The notes: generated from the sequence alone by a model not told the origin. DNA of 64,000 nucleotides from Mesorhizobium sp. B4-1-3 (GCF_006439355.1 NZ_VFTG01000005.1:62001-126000); one strand, 5' to 3'; positions 1 to 8,548 are shown, counted from the stretch's first letter. Program-made: numbers and translations.

Positions 1-144
1 CTGCGCGTGCCGATCGGAGTCGGTATCGGCGCCGTTTTCCTCGGCGAGAGCCTCGGGGCCACGGCCTGGCTCGGCATGGCCTTCGTCGTCGCCGGCGTCG
101 CCGCGATGACCATTCCGGCACGGCAGGTCAAGCTTGCGCGATAA
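1..144 (+). CDS. EamA/DMT-family permease, C-terminal fragment
   Basis: The window opens inside a gene. The visible 47 residues run from base 1 to a TAA stop and contain a glycine-rich segment ending in FLGES, followed by one last hydrophobic helix (AWLGMAFVVAGVAAM) and a short basic tail. The motif of a conserved E before the last helix, together with a short charged end, is typical of the last EamA repeat of drug/metabolite exporters. Substrate cannot be inferred, and the start lies outside the window. Two complete EamA proteins occur elsewhere in the window. Confidence 0.6.
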   Translation: MRVPIGVGIGAVFLGESLGATAWLGMAFVVAGVAAMTIPARQVKLAR

Positions 145-147
145 TGC

Positions 148-189
148 ATGTCGCCCAAAAGTGCGAATCGGTTTTGGGATGACCGACAT
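148..189. repeat. Intergenic imperfect palindrome
   Basis: ATGTCGCCCAAAA is followed after 11 bases by TTTTGGG and CCGACAT, giving an imperfect fold-back directly after the EamA stop. Short palindromes of this look recur between genes in rhizobial genomes (from memory, not searched). It could act as a transcript 3' end, but there is no long T run. Confidence 0.4.
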
Positions 190-297
190 CCCGCGAGACA
201 AAAGCCAAGGCGCTCGACGCGACGCGCTTTGGTTGCGTCCGGCAAAGAGCCCGCCTATCTCGGGGGCGTCATTTCTCGATGAGGGCCTGGACCTGCC

Positions 298-993
298 GTG
301 ATCCTAGACGCCGCCCGCGCCGCCGCCAACCGGCTGTTCTCGCCTGAATTCCGCTCCGTCTTCCTGAAGACGCTGGGGCTGACGCTGCTCGCTCTGCTGG
401 CGCTTTGGCTCGGCCTCGAGAGCCTGCTCGAATGGCTGGCCTGGCCATGGCTGCAAACGCTGCTCCCCGGTCTGCCATCCTGGGCCGGGTGGCTGGGCGG
501 CATCATCGCCGGCATCGTTCTGGCTGTGGGACTGGCCTTGCTCGTCGCGCCGGTGACGGCGATCGTCGCCGGTCTCTTCCTCGACGATATTGCCGAAGTG
601 GTCGAGCGCACCGACCATCCCAACGATCCGCCCGGCCGGCCCGTGCCCGCGCTGCATTCGCTGGTGCTGGCGATCAAATTCTTCGGCGTGGTGGTTCTCG
701 GCAACATAGTCGCGCTGCTCTTGCTTCTGGTCCCGGGCATCAACATTGCCGCTTTTTTCATCGTCAACGGCTATCTGCTCGGCCGCGAATTCTTCGAGTT
801 CGCCGCCATGCGTTTCCGCCCCGAGGCCGAGGCCAAGGCGCTGCGCCGCAAATATGCGGGTATGGTGTTCCTGGCCGGGCTGGTCATCGCCATGTTCCTG
901 GCCGTGCCGCTGCTCAACCTTCTGACGCCGCTTTTCGCCGCCGCCATGATGGTGCATCTGCACAAGGCGGTCTCGGCGCGGGAGTCGGTCTAG
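298..993 (+). CDS. EI24/CysZ-like integral membrane protein
   Basis: The 231-residue product starts at a GTG. It has several strongly hydrophobic segments, at roughly residues 24-45, 62-95, 120-155 and 185-218, separated by a polar loop rich in D, E and P (about residues 96-112). Length and topology fit the EI24 domain family, which includes the sulfate permease CysZ. The segment ending in GREFFEF before the last helix resembles the conserved region of that family. It would sit in the inner membrane. A sulfate role is only a family-level guess, as no sulfur assimilation genes are adjacent. Its 3' end overlaps the end of the convergent gene by 4 bases. Confidence 0.6.
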   Translation: MILDAARAAANRLFSPEFRSVFLKTLGLTLLALLALWLGLESLLEWLAWPWLQTLLPGLPSWAGWLGGIIAGIVLAVGLALLVAPVTAIVAGLFLDDIAEVVERTDHPNDPPGRPVPALHSLVLAIKFFGVVVLGNIVALLLLLVPGINIAAFFIVNGYLLGREFFEFAAMRFRPEAEAKALRRKYAGMVFLAGLVIAMFLAVPLLNLLTPLFAAAMMVHLHKAVSARESV

Positions 994-1799
994 TCCTGCG
1001 GCTTGCCCTCCCGGAACAGCGCCTGCAGCTTGCCGAACGGCATCGCCGCCCGGGTAAAGCCGAAAGTGCCGTCCTGCTGGATTTCGCGCGCCGCCGTCTC
1101 CAGCATGCCATAGGCGAAATTGGTCAGCCACGGTCCGAGTGAAATGCGCTTGACGCCGGCCATGGCAAGGTCGGCGATGGTGAAACCGGGTCGGGCCATC
1201 ACGTTGACCGGCCGGCTCACCGACGAGCAGATCGTGCGCACCATTTCGACATCGCCGATGCCAGGCGCATAAAGCACGTCGGCGCCGGCCTTCTCGAAGG
1301 CCTGCAGCCGCTTGATCGTGTCGTCGAGGTCGGTTTTGCCCCACAGGAAATTCTCGGCCCGCGCGGTGAAGACGAAATCGTGCTTGAGCGCCCGGGCCGC
1401 CTCGACGGCGGCTGCGACGCGTTCCACGGCGTGCGAGAAGTCGTAGATCGGGTTGGCGGGGTCCCCGGTGTGGTCCTCGATCGAGCAGCCGGCGAGACCG
1501 GCGGCTTCCGCCGCGAAGATGGTCTCGGCGGCCTGTTCGGGGCTGTCGCCTTTGCCGCGCTCCAGATCGGCCGAAACCGGCAGGTCGGTCGCCGCAGTCA
1601 CTTCGCGGCAATGGTGGATCATGGCCTCGAAGGTCACGGCGCCGTCCGGCAGGCCGCGCGAGAAAGCGAAGCCGGCGCTGGTCGTAGCCAGCGCCTTGAA
1701 GCCGAAGGAAGCGAGAAGTTTGGTCGTGCCCACGTCCCAGGGGTTGGGCATGACGAAGGTGGAGGCATGCAGGTCGCGAAAAATCTTGCCCTTGTCCAT
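990..1799 (-). CDS. Isocitrate lyase/PEP mutase superfamily enzyme
   Basis: This 269-residue protein has the PEP mutase/isocitrate lyase TIM-barrel signature. There is an early PNPWDVGTTK segment, SADLERGKGD (acidic metal-binding region, about residues 97-106), GCSIEDHTGD (about 128-137) and FTARAEN (about 158-164). It lacks the KKCGH catalytic motif of true isocitrate lyases and is far shorter, so it belongs to the small oxaloacetate decarboxylase / methylisocitrate-lyase-like branch that cleaves or forms C-C or C-P bonds on 2-oxo acids. The exact substrate is unknown. It is monocistronic on the minus strand with a convergent neighbour downstream. Confidence 0.75.
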   Translation of the reverse strand: MDKGKIFRDLHASTFVMPNPWDVGTTKLLASFGFKALATTSAGFAFSRGLPDGAVTFEAMIHHCREVTAATDLPVSADLERGKGDSPEQAAETIFAAEAAGLAGCSIEDHTGDPANPIYDFSHAVERVAAAVEAARALKHDFVFTARAENFLWGKTDLDDTIKRLQAFEKAGADVLYAPGIGDVEMVRTICSSVSRPVNVMARPGFTIADLAMAGVKRISLGPWLTNFAYGMLETAAREIQQDGTFGFTRAAMPFGKLQALFREGKPQD

Positions 1800-1879
1800 G
1801 GCGGATCCTCAATCATGATCGCGGTTGTGCGCAGAAATCTATCGCGGTCGCTCGACTCGGGCAAACGAATGCGTCCGGC

Positions 1880-2734
1880 TCAGAAGCGTTTCTCGTTCTC
1901 TGCTGACAAACGCTTGATGGCGTCCGAATCCGCCACGTAGCGCGACGTTTGTCTGTTCCAACGGTAGGTGACGGATATGTCTTTTGACGATGCCTCGGGT
2001 GGCGCGTCGTCGCAGCTTTCCTCGCTCGGCACCGTTGCGTCGGTAACCGTCATCTTGATGGCCGCATGGGCCTGGCCATCCCCGATGACATGGAACGCGA
2101 TATCCTGTTTGCGGCTGTAAGCGCATAGCCTTTCATCGAACGTGTAGATCATGTCCATCAGCTCGAACTTGTCGTTGCGCACCATGATCAGCGGCGTGAT
2201 CACATAACCCTGGCTCGAATTGAAATGCGTGCTCATCGTGATGAGCACGTCGTCACCAGGACCGACGGAGAGTTTGTTCGGCTCGCGGAAGTAGGTGCTG
2301 CGATCGACGGCGACGTTGACGGCATCGAGCAGCGCCGGCTTGCCGGTCAGATCGTAGAGCGCAAGCACAGCATAGCCCTCGGCGCTGTCGGGAGAATCGC
2401 CGAGATCGAACAGCATGGCGACTCGGTCCTTGCCGCCGGCCTTGATGGCAAGCACGGCGGCGCTGGGCAGGCTCGATGCCTCCGGCGGTGAGCCGCCGCT
2501 GTCCGGGCCCGCAATATGCCGCATTTCGATAGGCAAGGTGCCGTGATAGAAGCCGTCGGCGTTCGACGCCATGTCGGGGATGACCATCCTGCCGAGATCG
2601 AGATAGGTGACGTCGCTGTGGCCTGGGACAGCGCTGCCAAGGTCCGGAAACGTGACCTCTTCCGCCCCCGCCGGCATCCAATGCCAGGACAGAAGCACAA
2701 GAGCGAGGGCGAGGCGAAGCAGAACGGGTTTCAT
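1880..2734 (-). CDS. Exported protein of unknown function
   Basis: The 284-residue product begins with a basic residue and a hydrophobic stretch (about residues 7-20) ending in AGA, a good Sec signal peptide cleaved near residue 24 just before EEVTFPD. The mature part is acidic, has no membrane segment, and carries two well-separated cysteines near the C terminus that could form a disulfide. I do not recognise a family. Its neighbours (PEP-mutase-like enzyme, HAD phosphatase) suggest no function. It is transcribed alone or together with the HAD gene about 60 bases upstream. Confidence 0.6.
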   Translation of the reverse strand: MKPVLLRLALALVLLSWHWMPAGAEEVTFPDLGSAVPGHSDVTYLDLGRMVIPDMASNADGFYHGTLPIEMRHIAGPDSGGSPPEASSLPSAAVLAIKAGGKDRVAMLFDLGDSPDSAEGYAVLALYDLTGKPALLDAVNVAVDRSTYFREPNKLSVGPGDDVLITMSTHFNSSQGYVITPLIMVRNDKFELMDMIYTFDERLCAYSRKQDIAFHVIGDGQAHAAIKMTVTDATVPSEESCDDAPPEASSKDISVTYRWNRQTSRYVADSDAIKRLSAENEKRF

Positions 2735-2796
2735 GCGGCACGCTTCCGGTTGTCTGACGAACGAAGGCTGGCACGGAAGATTGGCCGTACAGCCGA

Positions 2797-3456
2797 TCAG
2801 CGGATGGGCACCAGGCCGGCAAGTTCGCGCATGTCGTCGAACAAGATGCCCCCGGCCGCCGTCAGGCCTTCGCGGTCCGAGAACGGATCGGCGAAATAGG
2901 AAAACACCCGCATGCCGGCGGCAATGCCGGCTTGCGTTCCCGCGACGCTGTCCTCGATGACGATGCAGTCGGCCGGCGCGAAGCCCATCGTTACTGCCGC
3001 ATGCAGGAAGAGGTCCGGGAAGGGCTTACCCCGCGAAACCATGGTGGACGAGAACATCGCGTGCTCGAACAGCGGCAGAAGCCCGGTCTGGCCGAGCGTG
3101 ATATGCATCTTCGACACCCGCGCCGAGGTAGCGACGCAATAGGGGATGCCGGCGGTGCGGACCGTCTCGATGAAGTCGCGCACATACGGAACCGCCTCGA
3201 CGCCATGCGAAAAGAGGTCTGGCAGGCCGGCATTCCAGCGCTCGACGAAGTCGGCGCCGAGCCTGACCTCGGTCGTCTCTTCGATCTCCTTCTGCACCGA
3301 GACCATGCTGCGGCCGGAAAAATGCTTGCGGCAATATTCGAAACTGGTCGCAAAACCGGCGGCGGTCAGCCATTCGGCGAGGCGCCGATTGGCAAGGTTC
3401 TCGGTATCGACCAGAACCCCGTCGCAGTCGAAGATGACCAGCTTTGGAACTTGCAT
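2797..3456 (-). CDS. HAD superfamily hydrolase, beta-phosphoglucomutase-like
   Basis: All HAD motifs are present in this 219-residue protein. Motif I is FDCDGVLVDTE (residues 9-19), with the nucleophile Asp and the acid Asp two residues later. Motif II is the S in CVATSA, motif III is the lysine of GKPFPD, and motif IV is VIEDSVAG. The helical cap between motifs I and II places it with the phosphoglycolate phosphatase / beta-phosphoglucomutase group. It likely dephosphorylates a small sugar phosphate in the cytosol. Its start codon overlaps the stop of dut (TAATG arrangement), so the two genes are translationally coupled. Confidence 0.8.
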   Translation of the reverse strand: MQVPKLVIFDCDGVLVDTENLANRRLAEWLTAAGFATSFEYCRKHFSGRSMVSVQKEIEETTEVRLGADFVERWNAGLPDLFSHGVEAVPYVRDFIETVRTAGIPYCVATSARVSKMHITLGQTGLLPLFEHAMFSSTMVSRGKPFPDLFLHAAVTMGFAPADCIVIEDSVAGTQAGIAAGMRVFSYFADPFSDREGLTAAGGILFDDMRELAGLVPIR

Positions 3457-3941
3457 TAGGCCGTGCCGGTCGACCCGAACCCACCGGCTCCGCGCGCCGT
3501 GCCGCCGGCAAGAGCGCGTTCCTCAACCGTGATCTGCGTCACCGCGGCGAAGACGATCTGGGCGATGCGCATGCCGCGCGTCACCGCGAAATCCTCGTCG
3601 CCGAGATTGACAAGCAGGATTTTCACCTCGCCGCGATAGTCGCTGTCGACGGTGCCGGGCGAGTTGAGGATGGTGAGCCCATGCTTGAAAGCAAGGCCCG
3701 AGCGCGGCCGCACCTGGCCTTCCATGCCTTCCGGGATTTCCAGGACGAGCCCGGTCGGCACCAGCGCGCGTTTCCCCGGCAGGATAAGTAGCGGCCGGTC
3801 TTCCGGCACCGCGGCGCGCAAATCGATGCCGGCGGCGCCTGCGCTCTCATAGGCCGGCAGAGGCAGGCCTTCGCCATGCGGAAGCCTGACGAAACCGACG
3901 GTGGGGCCGATGACGGAGGAAGAATGGACAGCCGTGCGCAT
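3456..3941 (-). CDS. dut: dUTP diphosphatase
   Basis: This protein hydrolyses dUTP to dUMP and diphosphate, which keeps uracil out of DNA and feeds dTMP synthesis. The 161 residues hold the five conserved motifs of trimeric dUTPases: AGIDLRA (motif 1), [10 protein letters not shown] (motif 2), [10 protein letters not shown] (motif 3, with catalytic Asp), the R..Q segment GMRIAQIVF (motif 4) and GGFGSTG at the C terminus (motif 5). Length is slightly longer than the usual 150 because of about 20 extra residues at the start. The HAD gene follows with overlapping stop and start codons. Confidence 0.95.
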   Translation of the reverse strand: MRTAVHSSSVIGPTVGFVRLPHGEGLPLPAYESAGAAGIDLRAAVPEDRPLLILPGKRALVPTGLVLEIPEGMEGQVRPRSGLAFKHGLTILNSPGTVDSDYRGEVKILLVNLGDEDFAVTRGMRIAQIVFAAVTQITVEERALAGGTARGAGGFGSTGTA

Positions 3942-4078
3942 GAGCCCACTCCTATCGGAGCGAATGCCGATTCGGTCAACGCGACCGTGACGCTATCCAA
4001 GGCTTTCTTTGAGGCGTTATGATGACCTGAGGTGTGTTGAGATTCAGGGCAAGCCGGCATCACCTGAACATCAGCACC

Positions 4079-4549
4079 TCAGCGCAGTTCCACCGGCACC
4101 ACGGTCGTCTCCTTGATCTCCTCCATGACGAAGGAGGCCGAGACGTCCGACAGCGCCACCTTGGCGATCAGCCGCTGGTAGAGCCGGTCATAGGCCTTCA
4201 CGTCGGCGACGCGGGCTCTCAGCACATAATCGAGGTCGCCCGACATGCGGTAGACGCCGGTGATCTCGGCAAAGCCGGTCACCGCCGCGCGGAACTTCCG
4301 CAGCCAGTCCGGGTCATGGTTGGAAGTGCGGATCAGGATGAAGACGGAGAGGCCGAGGCCGAGCTTGTCGGCATCGACCAGCGCCACGCGGCCGGTGATG
4401 ACGCCATCCTCTTCCAGCCGCTTGACGCGTCGCCAGCAGGCATTGCGCGACAGCGCCACCCGTTCCGACAGCTGGTCGACCGAAAGCGTGCCGTCGCGCT
4501 GCAGCTCGGCCAGCAATCTTCGATCGATCTCATCAATATCGGCAGCCAT
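4079..4549 (-). CDS. Lrp/AsnC-family transcriptional regulator
   Basis: The 156-residue protein, from the ATG at 4549, begins with DEIDRRLLAELQRDG and an N-terminal helix-turn-helix (LSERVALSRNACWRRVKRLEEDGVI, about residues 26-50). The RAM ligand-binding domain follows, with a conserved GVYRMSGDLDY segment near residues 100-110. This architecture is that of feast/famine regulators that bind an amino acid and form octamers. The reading frame stays open upstream, but this ATG gives the standard family length. It faces the small gene at 4664, an obvious candidate target. Confidence 0.88.
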   Translation of the reverse strand: MAADIDEIDRRLLAELQRDGTLSVDQLSERVALSRNACWRRVKRLEEDGVITGRVALVDADKLGLGLSVFILIRTSNHDPDWLRKFRAAVTGFAEITGVYRMSGDLDYVLRARVADVKAYDRLYQRLIAKVALSDVSASFVMEEIKETTVVPVELR

Positions 4550-4663
4550 ATTGGGACAGATGTTCCACCAAGGAGCCAAAAGCAAGGACAAATTGGGACC
4601 GATGAACCAAAGCCGTATGGCACGATACTCACTATCGGGCTTATCCCGGCAGGAGGGATCACC

Positions 4664-4918
4664 ATGACGACCAGGCTTACGGCACTCTTCACCGCGCACC
4701 CGGAGAAGGTCGGCGAGACTTATTTCGGCCACATGGCCTTCGCCGCCTGGTTCTGCTCGCGCCTGTCGATGGCGGCGGGCGCCGCGCTCGTTCACGCTTT
4801 TTTGCCGTTTCTGTTCGAAACTACGGCCAGCCGAATCGTTCGCGAGCTCTATGAGCGCACGCAAAACAGAGGCTCACATGCGGTCAAGCAGCCTCAGGCT
4901 GTGATGGACCGCGCCTGA
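4664..4918 (+). CDS. Small DUF6356-like protein
   Basis: This 84-residue protein starts at an ATG preceded by the strong ribosome site AGGAGG. The order of landmarks (L..HP..VGETY..HM.FA in the first 30 residues, then a hydrophobic segment ALVHAFLPFLFETT and R.LYER) matches my recollection of the DUF6356 family of small proteobacterial proteins of unknown function. The central hydrophobic stretch (about residues 34-56) could be one membrane segment. It is divergent from the Lrp gene, with a shared 114-base promoter region. Confidence 0.6.
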   Translation: MTTRLTALFTAHPEKVGETYFGHMAFAAWFCSRLSMAAGAALVHAFLPFLFETTASRIVRELYERTQNRGSHAVKQPQAVMDRA

Positions 4919-4934
4919 CAAATGGTGGAAAGCG

Positions 4935-5732
4935 ATGTGCCGGTGGGCGGCCTATCTTGGTGAAGCGGTCTTCCTTGAAGACATCATCACCGCGCCCTGC
5001 CACTCGCTGATCGCCCAAAGCCACTGCGCCCAGGAAGCCAAGTCGCCGACCAATGGCGACGGTTTTGGCCTCGCCTGGTATGGCGACCGGCCCGAGCCCG
5101 GTCTTTATCGCGATATCCTGCCGGCATGGTCCGACCCTAACTGAAGAGCCTGTGCCGGCAGATCAAATCGGGCCTGTTCCTCGCCCATGTGCGCGCTTCG
5201 ACCGGCGGCGCCACCAGCCGCATGAACTGCCATCCTTTCGTTTCCGGCCGCTGGTCGTTCATGCATAATGGCCAGATCGGCGGCTTCGAGAAGATCCGCC
5301 GCGCGCTGGAAAATTCGCTCTCCGACGCGGTCTTCGACCAACGCGAGGGCACAACCGATTCCGAGCTCTTTTTTCTGGTGATGCTCGACGAAGGATTGTC
5401 CGGCGACCCGCAGGGCGCGGTCTCGCGGGCGACCAGCCGCGTGCTCGAGACGTCGCGCCGGGCCGGTGTCGAGCCCTCTTTGAAACTGACCGCCGCTTTC
5501 TCTTGATGGCGAGGCGTTATACGCCGTGCGCTACGCCACCGACGATCATGCGCCGACGCTCTACACATCCGTTTTCCGCAACGGCGGCCGCTGCATCGTG
5601 TCCGAGCCGTTCGATCGCGACGGCGGCGAGTGGCAGGCGATACCGCCATCGAGTTTCGTCACCATGACCAGGGACGGCACCGGCATCCGGCCATTCGCAC
5701 CGGCGGCAGCGAAATTGGCGCTGGCCGTATAG
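4935..5732 (+). pseudogene. Class II glutamine amidotransferase, frameshifted twice
   Basis: The gene starts MCRWAAYLGE, with Cys2 as the expected N-terminal nucleophile of class II amidotransferases, and includes NGDGFGLAWYG (about residue 41 on). After WSDPN the frame hits a TGA at 5142. The homologous sequence resumes in the next frame as a KSGLFLAHVRAS segment, NCHPF and MHNGQIG. It then stops at a TGA (5504), and the original frame resumes with ALYAVRYATDDHAPTLYTS and runs to 5732. One base seems missing near 5140 and one extra T near 5503, which together restore the frame. The intact family protein is about 265 residues and resembles YafJ/EgtC-type enzymes. Either the gene is dead or the assembly has two indels. 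Confidence 0.75.
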
Positions 5733-5853
5733 CGGTTTTGCGAGGTTGCAAACTGTCGCTGCATTGCAAGACCGAGTAGAGGCGCCGTAGAGCGCCAGCT
5801 TCTACGCCCTGTCGCAATTTCCATCACGACGGTGGGATTCGTCGCCCCTCGGG

Positions 5854-6921
5854 TTACTGAGCAAAACGCGCCAATCCATAGGGCGTCAGCAGCGCATCGC
5901 GCTCGCCCTCAAGAATTTCGCGGGTGGCGAACAGGCCGACCGCGGGCGCCAGAGTGATGCCGGAATGGGTGACGGCGATGTAGAGGCCGCTGACGCCGTC
6001 CGCGCGGCTGACGATCGGGAAACCATCGGCCGGCGTCGGACGGTAGCCGACGGTGTGGAAGTCGAATTCCAGCCTGTCGGCGTCGCGCAGCATTACCTTC
6101 ATCGCGGCGAACAGCTCGCGTGCATCGGCTTCCGGGTTCTCGCTCGGCTCGCCGCCGCCGAAATCCGAGCCGGCGATAATGCGTCCCTCGGCCGTTTGGC
6201 GCATATGCAGCCTGTCGGCCAGCACCAGCCCGTTGAGCAGCTTCTTGTAAGGGCGCGAATGCACGATCAGGCCCGGCGGTGTTTCGATCGGCAGTTTGAT
6301 GTCGCCTGTTGCGACAATGGCCGGGGCGCCCGTGCCGGCCGCGACGACTATTTCGTCGGCTCTGATGGTTTGGCCCGAAACGACTGCGCCTGTGACCTTG
6401 CCGCCGGCATGCGCCAGGCTTTCCACGTTTCCAACCATCACCCGCGCACCAAGCCGTTCGGCGTCCGCCAGAAGCACCTTGGCGGTTGCCACCGGCTCAG
6501 CGACGCCTTCCTCTGCGACGTAGGCGGCGAAATCAGGAGGTGCGACAAGATTGGGTTCGATCTCTCCGGCTCGCTTGGCGTCGACCCGCTCGATGCCATA
6601 ACCCCATGACGAGTGTTCGGCGGCATAAGCCTCGAGCCTGTCCGGCGGCAAGTCGAAGCACAGCCCGCCGCACCACGATAGCGGCAGTCCGGGCACGTCC
6701 TTTGCCAGTCTTTTCCATTCGGCCATGGCGCGGATGCGCAGCCGGAAATAGATTTCCGAATTGCCCCAGCTGGCATTGATCCAGGCAAAGGAATTGGGTG
6801 TGGCGATACCGCCGGCGCCGCTGTCGGAAATGACCGTCACCCGCGCGCCGGCTTTCGTCAGGTGCCAGGCGATCGAAGCGCCGATGATGCCGGCGCCGAT
6901 GACGATAACCTCTTTCGTCAC
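5854..6921 (-). CDS. FAD-dependent oxidoreductase, DAO family (D-amino-acid dehydrogenase-like)
   Basis: The 355-residue product starts at a GTG at 6921, eight or so bases behind GGAG. Longer in-frame starts exist but lack a ribosome site. The N terminus is the dinucleotide-binding fold EVIVIGAGIIGASIAWHL. The C-terminal region GYRPTPADGFPIV ... GLYIAVTHSGITLAPAVG is the typical DAO-family flavin-closing segment. It likely oxidises the C-N bond of a D-amino acid, sarcosine or a related amine in the cytosol. It is divergent from the TetR gene, and their start codons are only 113 bases apart, so it may share control by the 7009-7026 palindrome. Confidence 0.8.
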   Translation of the reverse strand: MTKEVIVIGAGIIGASIAWHLTKAGARVTVISDSGAGGIATPNSFAWINASWGNSEIYFRLRIRAMAEWKRLAKDVPGLPLSWCGGLCFDLPPDRLEAYAAEHSSWGYGIERVDAKRAGEIEPNLVAPPDFAAYVAEEGVAEPVATAKVLLADAERLGARVMVGNVESLAHAGGKVTGAVVSGQTIRADEIVVAAGTGAPAIVATGDIKLPIETPPGLIVHSRPYKKLLNGLVLADRLHMRQTAEGRIIAGSDFGGGEPSENPEADARELFAAMKVMLRDADRLEFDFHTVGYRPTPADGFPIVSRADGVSGLYIAVTHSGITLAPAVGLFATREILEGERDALLTPYGLARFAQ

Positions 6922-7000
6922 GCTGTTCTCCTTCCCTATTCCCTGTGAGGCCTTCCACCTGCCATTTGCGGGAGCTTTTGCCAACGCAAACTTCGTGCAC

Positions 7001-7028
7001 TTGACATAAATACGTACGTACGTATTAT
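7001..7028 (+). promoter_or_regulatory. Sigma70-type promoter of the TetR-dehalogenase operon
   Basis: A perfect -35 box TTGACA (7001-7006) is followed after 16 bases by TATTAT (7023-7028). The expected transcription start, about 7 bases further, falls on the ATG at 7035, so the mRNA would be leaderless or nearly so. The sequence between ATG and -10 contains no ribosome site. The spacer is occupied by the palindrome described next. Confidence 0.65.
7009..7026. promoter_or_regulatory. 18-bp perfect palindrome, likely TetR operator
   Basis: AATACGTACGTACGTATT is a perfect 18-bp dyad that fills the promoter spacer and overlaps the -10 box. Many TetR/AcrR operators for small regulators are built from ACGTACGT-type dyads. 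Its position would let the adjacent TetR protein block RNA polymerase directly, which implies autorepression and release by a ligand, perhaps the dehalogenase substrate. Binding is inferred. Confidence 0.65.
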
Positions 7029-7034
7029 ACCCCC

Positions 7035-7628
7035 ATGGCTAGACAATCACTCCGCGAAAACCTCCTCGACGCCGGCTTCCGGACCATCTGGGATTCCGGC
7101 TACACCGCAGCCGGCGTCCGTGACATCGTTGCCGCGGCGGGCGCGCGGCCAGGCTCCTTCACCAATCATTTCGCCTCCAAGGAGGAGTTCGCCGGCGAGG
7201 TGCTGGAACGCTACTTCGCCTATGTCAGTGGCCTTGTGGGAAATGCGCTGGCGCATGACGGCACGCCGCCTGTCGGCAGGCTCCGCCGCTATCTCGACGT
7301 CATCACCTCCAAGCTCGAAGTGCATGAGTGGGCGCGCGGCTGCATGATCGGCAATCTCAGTCTGGAGACCGCAGTGCACAGCGAACCGCTACGGCTCAGG
7401 CTGGTCGACATTTTCGCGCGTTGGCGCCGGCCTTTCGCGGCCTGCATCGCCGAGGGTCAGGCGGCGGGCGAGATCGGCAAGACCTTCGATGCCGAGGACC
7501 TCGCAGATTTCCTGCTGTCGTCCTGGCAGGGCGCCATGCTGCGCATGAAGGTCGAGCGCAGCCCGGAGCCGCTCGAACGGTTCAAGAAGATCATTTTCGG
7601 GACTGTATTTGGGAAGGAGACAGCGTGA
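7035..7628 (+). CDS. TetR/AcrR-family transcriptional regulator
   Basis: This 197-residue regulator has an N-terminal helix-turn-helix (residues about 8-55) with the family hallmarks GVRDIVAAAG and GSFTNHFASKEEF. A helical ligand/dimerisation domain follows, containing WARGCMIGNLSLE, a pattern common in the TetR_C_11/16-type regulators. The stop codon overlaps the start of the haloalkane dehalogenase (TGATG), so the regulator and enzyme are made from one transcript. A self-repressing switch that senses a haloalkane or its product is the simplest model. The ligand is unknown. Confidence 0.88.
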   Translation: MARQSLRENLLDAGFRTIWDSGYTAAGVRDIVAAAGARPGSFTNHFASKEEFAGEVLERYFAYVSGLVGNALAHDGTPPVGRLRRYLDVITSKLEVHEWARGCMIGNLSLETAVHSEPLRLRLVDIFARWRRPFAACIAEGQAAGEIGKTFDAEDLADFLLSSWQGAMLRMKVERSPEPLERFKKIIFGTVFGKETA

Positions 7629-8548
7629 TGGGTTCGAAGACCGGTGGGCAAGAGGCCGCTCTGCGGCGTTTGCAAGTGGATGTGCTGGACTCCAGCATGT
7701 CCTATCTGGAGGCGGGATCGGCCGGCCCGACCGTGCTGTTCCTGCACGGCAATCCGACTTCCTCCTACATATGGCGAAACATAATCCCGCATGTCGCGCC
7801 CTTCGGTCGCTGCATCGCGCCCGACCTGATCGGTTATGGCCAGTCGGGCAAGCCGGATATCGATTATCGCTTCTTCGATCAGGTCCGCTATCTCGACGCC
7901 TTCATCGAGGCGCTCGATCTCAAGGACCTGGTGATCGTCGCGCAGGATTGGGGCACCGCGCTGGCCTTCCATTTCGCCGCACGGCGGCCGCGGCGCGTTC
8001 TTGGCCTCGCCTTCATGGAGTTCATCCGGCCCTTCGAGCGCTGGGAGGATTTCCATCAGCGTCCGCAGGCGCGCGAACTCTTCAAGGCGCTGCGCATGCC
8101 GGGCGCCGGTGAAAAGCTCGTGCTGGAGGATAACGTCTTCGTCGAAAAGATCCTGCCTGCCTCGGTCCTGCGCAAGATGAGCGATGAGGAGATGGCCGCT
8201 TACCGGGCGCCGTTCCCGACCCCGCAGTCGCGCAAGCCGGCACTGCGCCTGCCGCGGGAACTGCCGATCGAAAACCAGCCGGCGGATGTTGCCGCTATAA
8301 GCGCGCACGATCACCGTGCGCTCGGACTATCCACCTATCCAAAGCTGCTTTTCGCGGGCGATCCCGGCGCTCTGATTTCACCGCAGGCGGCAAAGGAATT
8401 CGCGGCCGGGCTGAAGAACTGCCGCTTCATCGATCTGGGGCCGGGCGCCCATTATCTGCAGGAAGATCATCCGGACACGATCGGCAGGGCCATTGCCGGT
8501 TGGCTGCCGCAGATCGCCCGGCCGGAAAGCGCGGCCGAGCTGGCTTGA
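7628..8548 (+). CDS. Haloalkane dehalogenase, HLD-II type (DhaA/DbjA-like)
   Basis: This enzyme splits carbon-halogen bonds of haloalkanes to alcohol, halide and proton. The 306-residue alpha/beta hydrolase has the full HLD-II active site: nucleophile Asp107 in AQDWG, halide-binding Trp108 and Asn42 (HGNPTSSY, residues 40-47), catalytic acid Glu131 (MEFIRPF) and base His275 (GAHYLQEDHP). These match DhaA D106, W107, N41, E130 and H272 in order and spacing. There is no signal peptide, so it is cytosolic. Relatives include DbjA of Bradyrhizobium and DmlA of Mesorhizobium. The start overlaps the TetR stop by one base. Natural substrates of rhizobial members are unknown. Confidence 0.93.
   Translation: MGSKTGGQEAALRRLQVDVLDSSMSYLEAGSAGPTVLFLHGNPTSSYIWRNIIPHVAPFGRCIAPDLIGYGQSGKPDIDYRFFDQVRYLDAFIEALDLKDLVIVAQDWGTALAFHFAARRPRRVLGLAFMEFIRPFERWEDFHQRPQARELFKALRMPGAGEKLVLEDNVFVEKILPASVLRKMSDEEMAAYRAPFPTPQSRKPALRLPRELPIENQPADVAAISAHDHRALGLSTYPKLLFAGDPGALISPQAAKEFAAGLKNCRFIDLGPGAHYLQEDHPDTIGRAIAGWLPQIARPESAAELA

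Noticed and set aside
304..1812. A 502-codon minus-strand frame across the CysZ-like and PEP-mutase genes
   Set aside because: The protein is rich in Arg and Gly with no domain, and the region is explained by two conserved genes in other frames.
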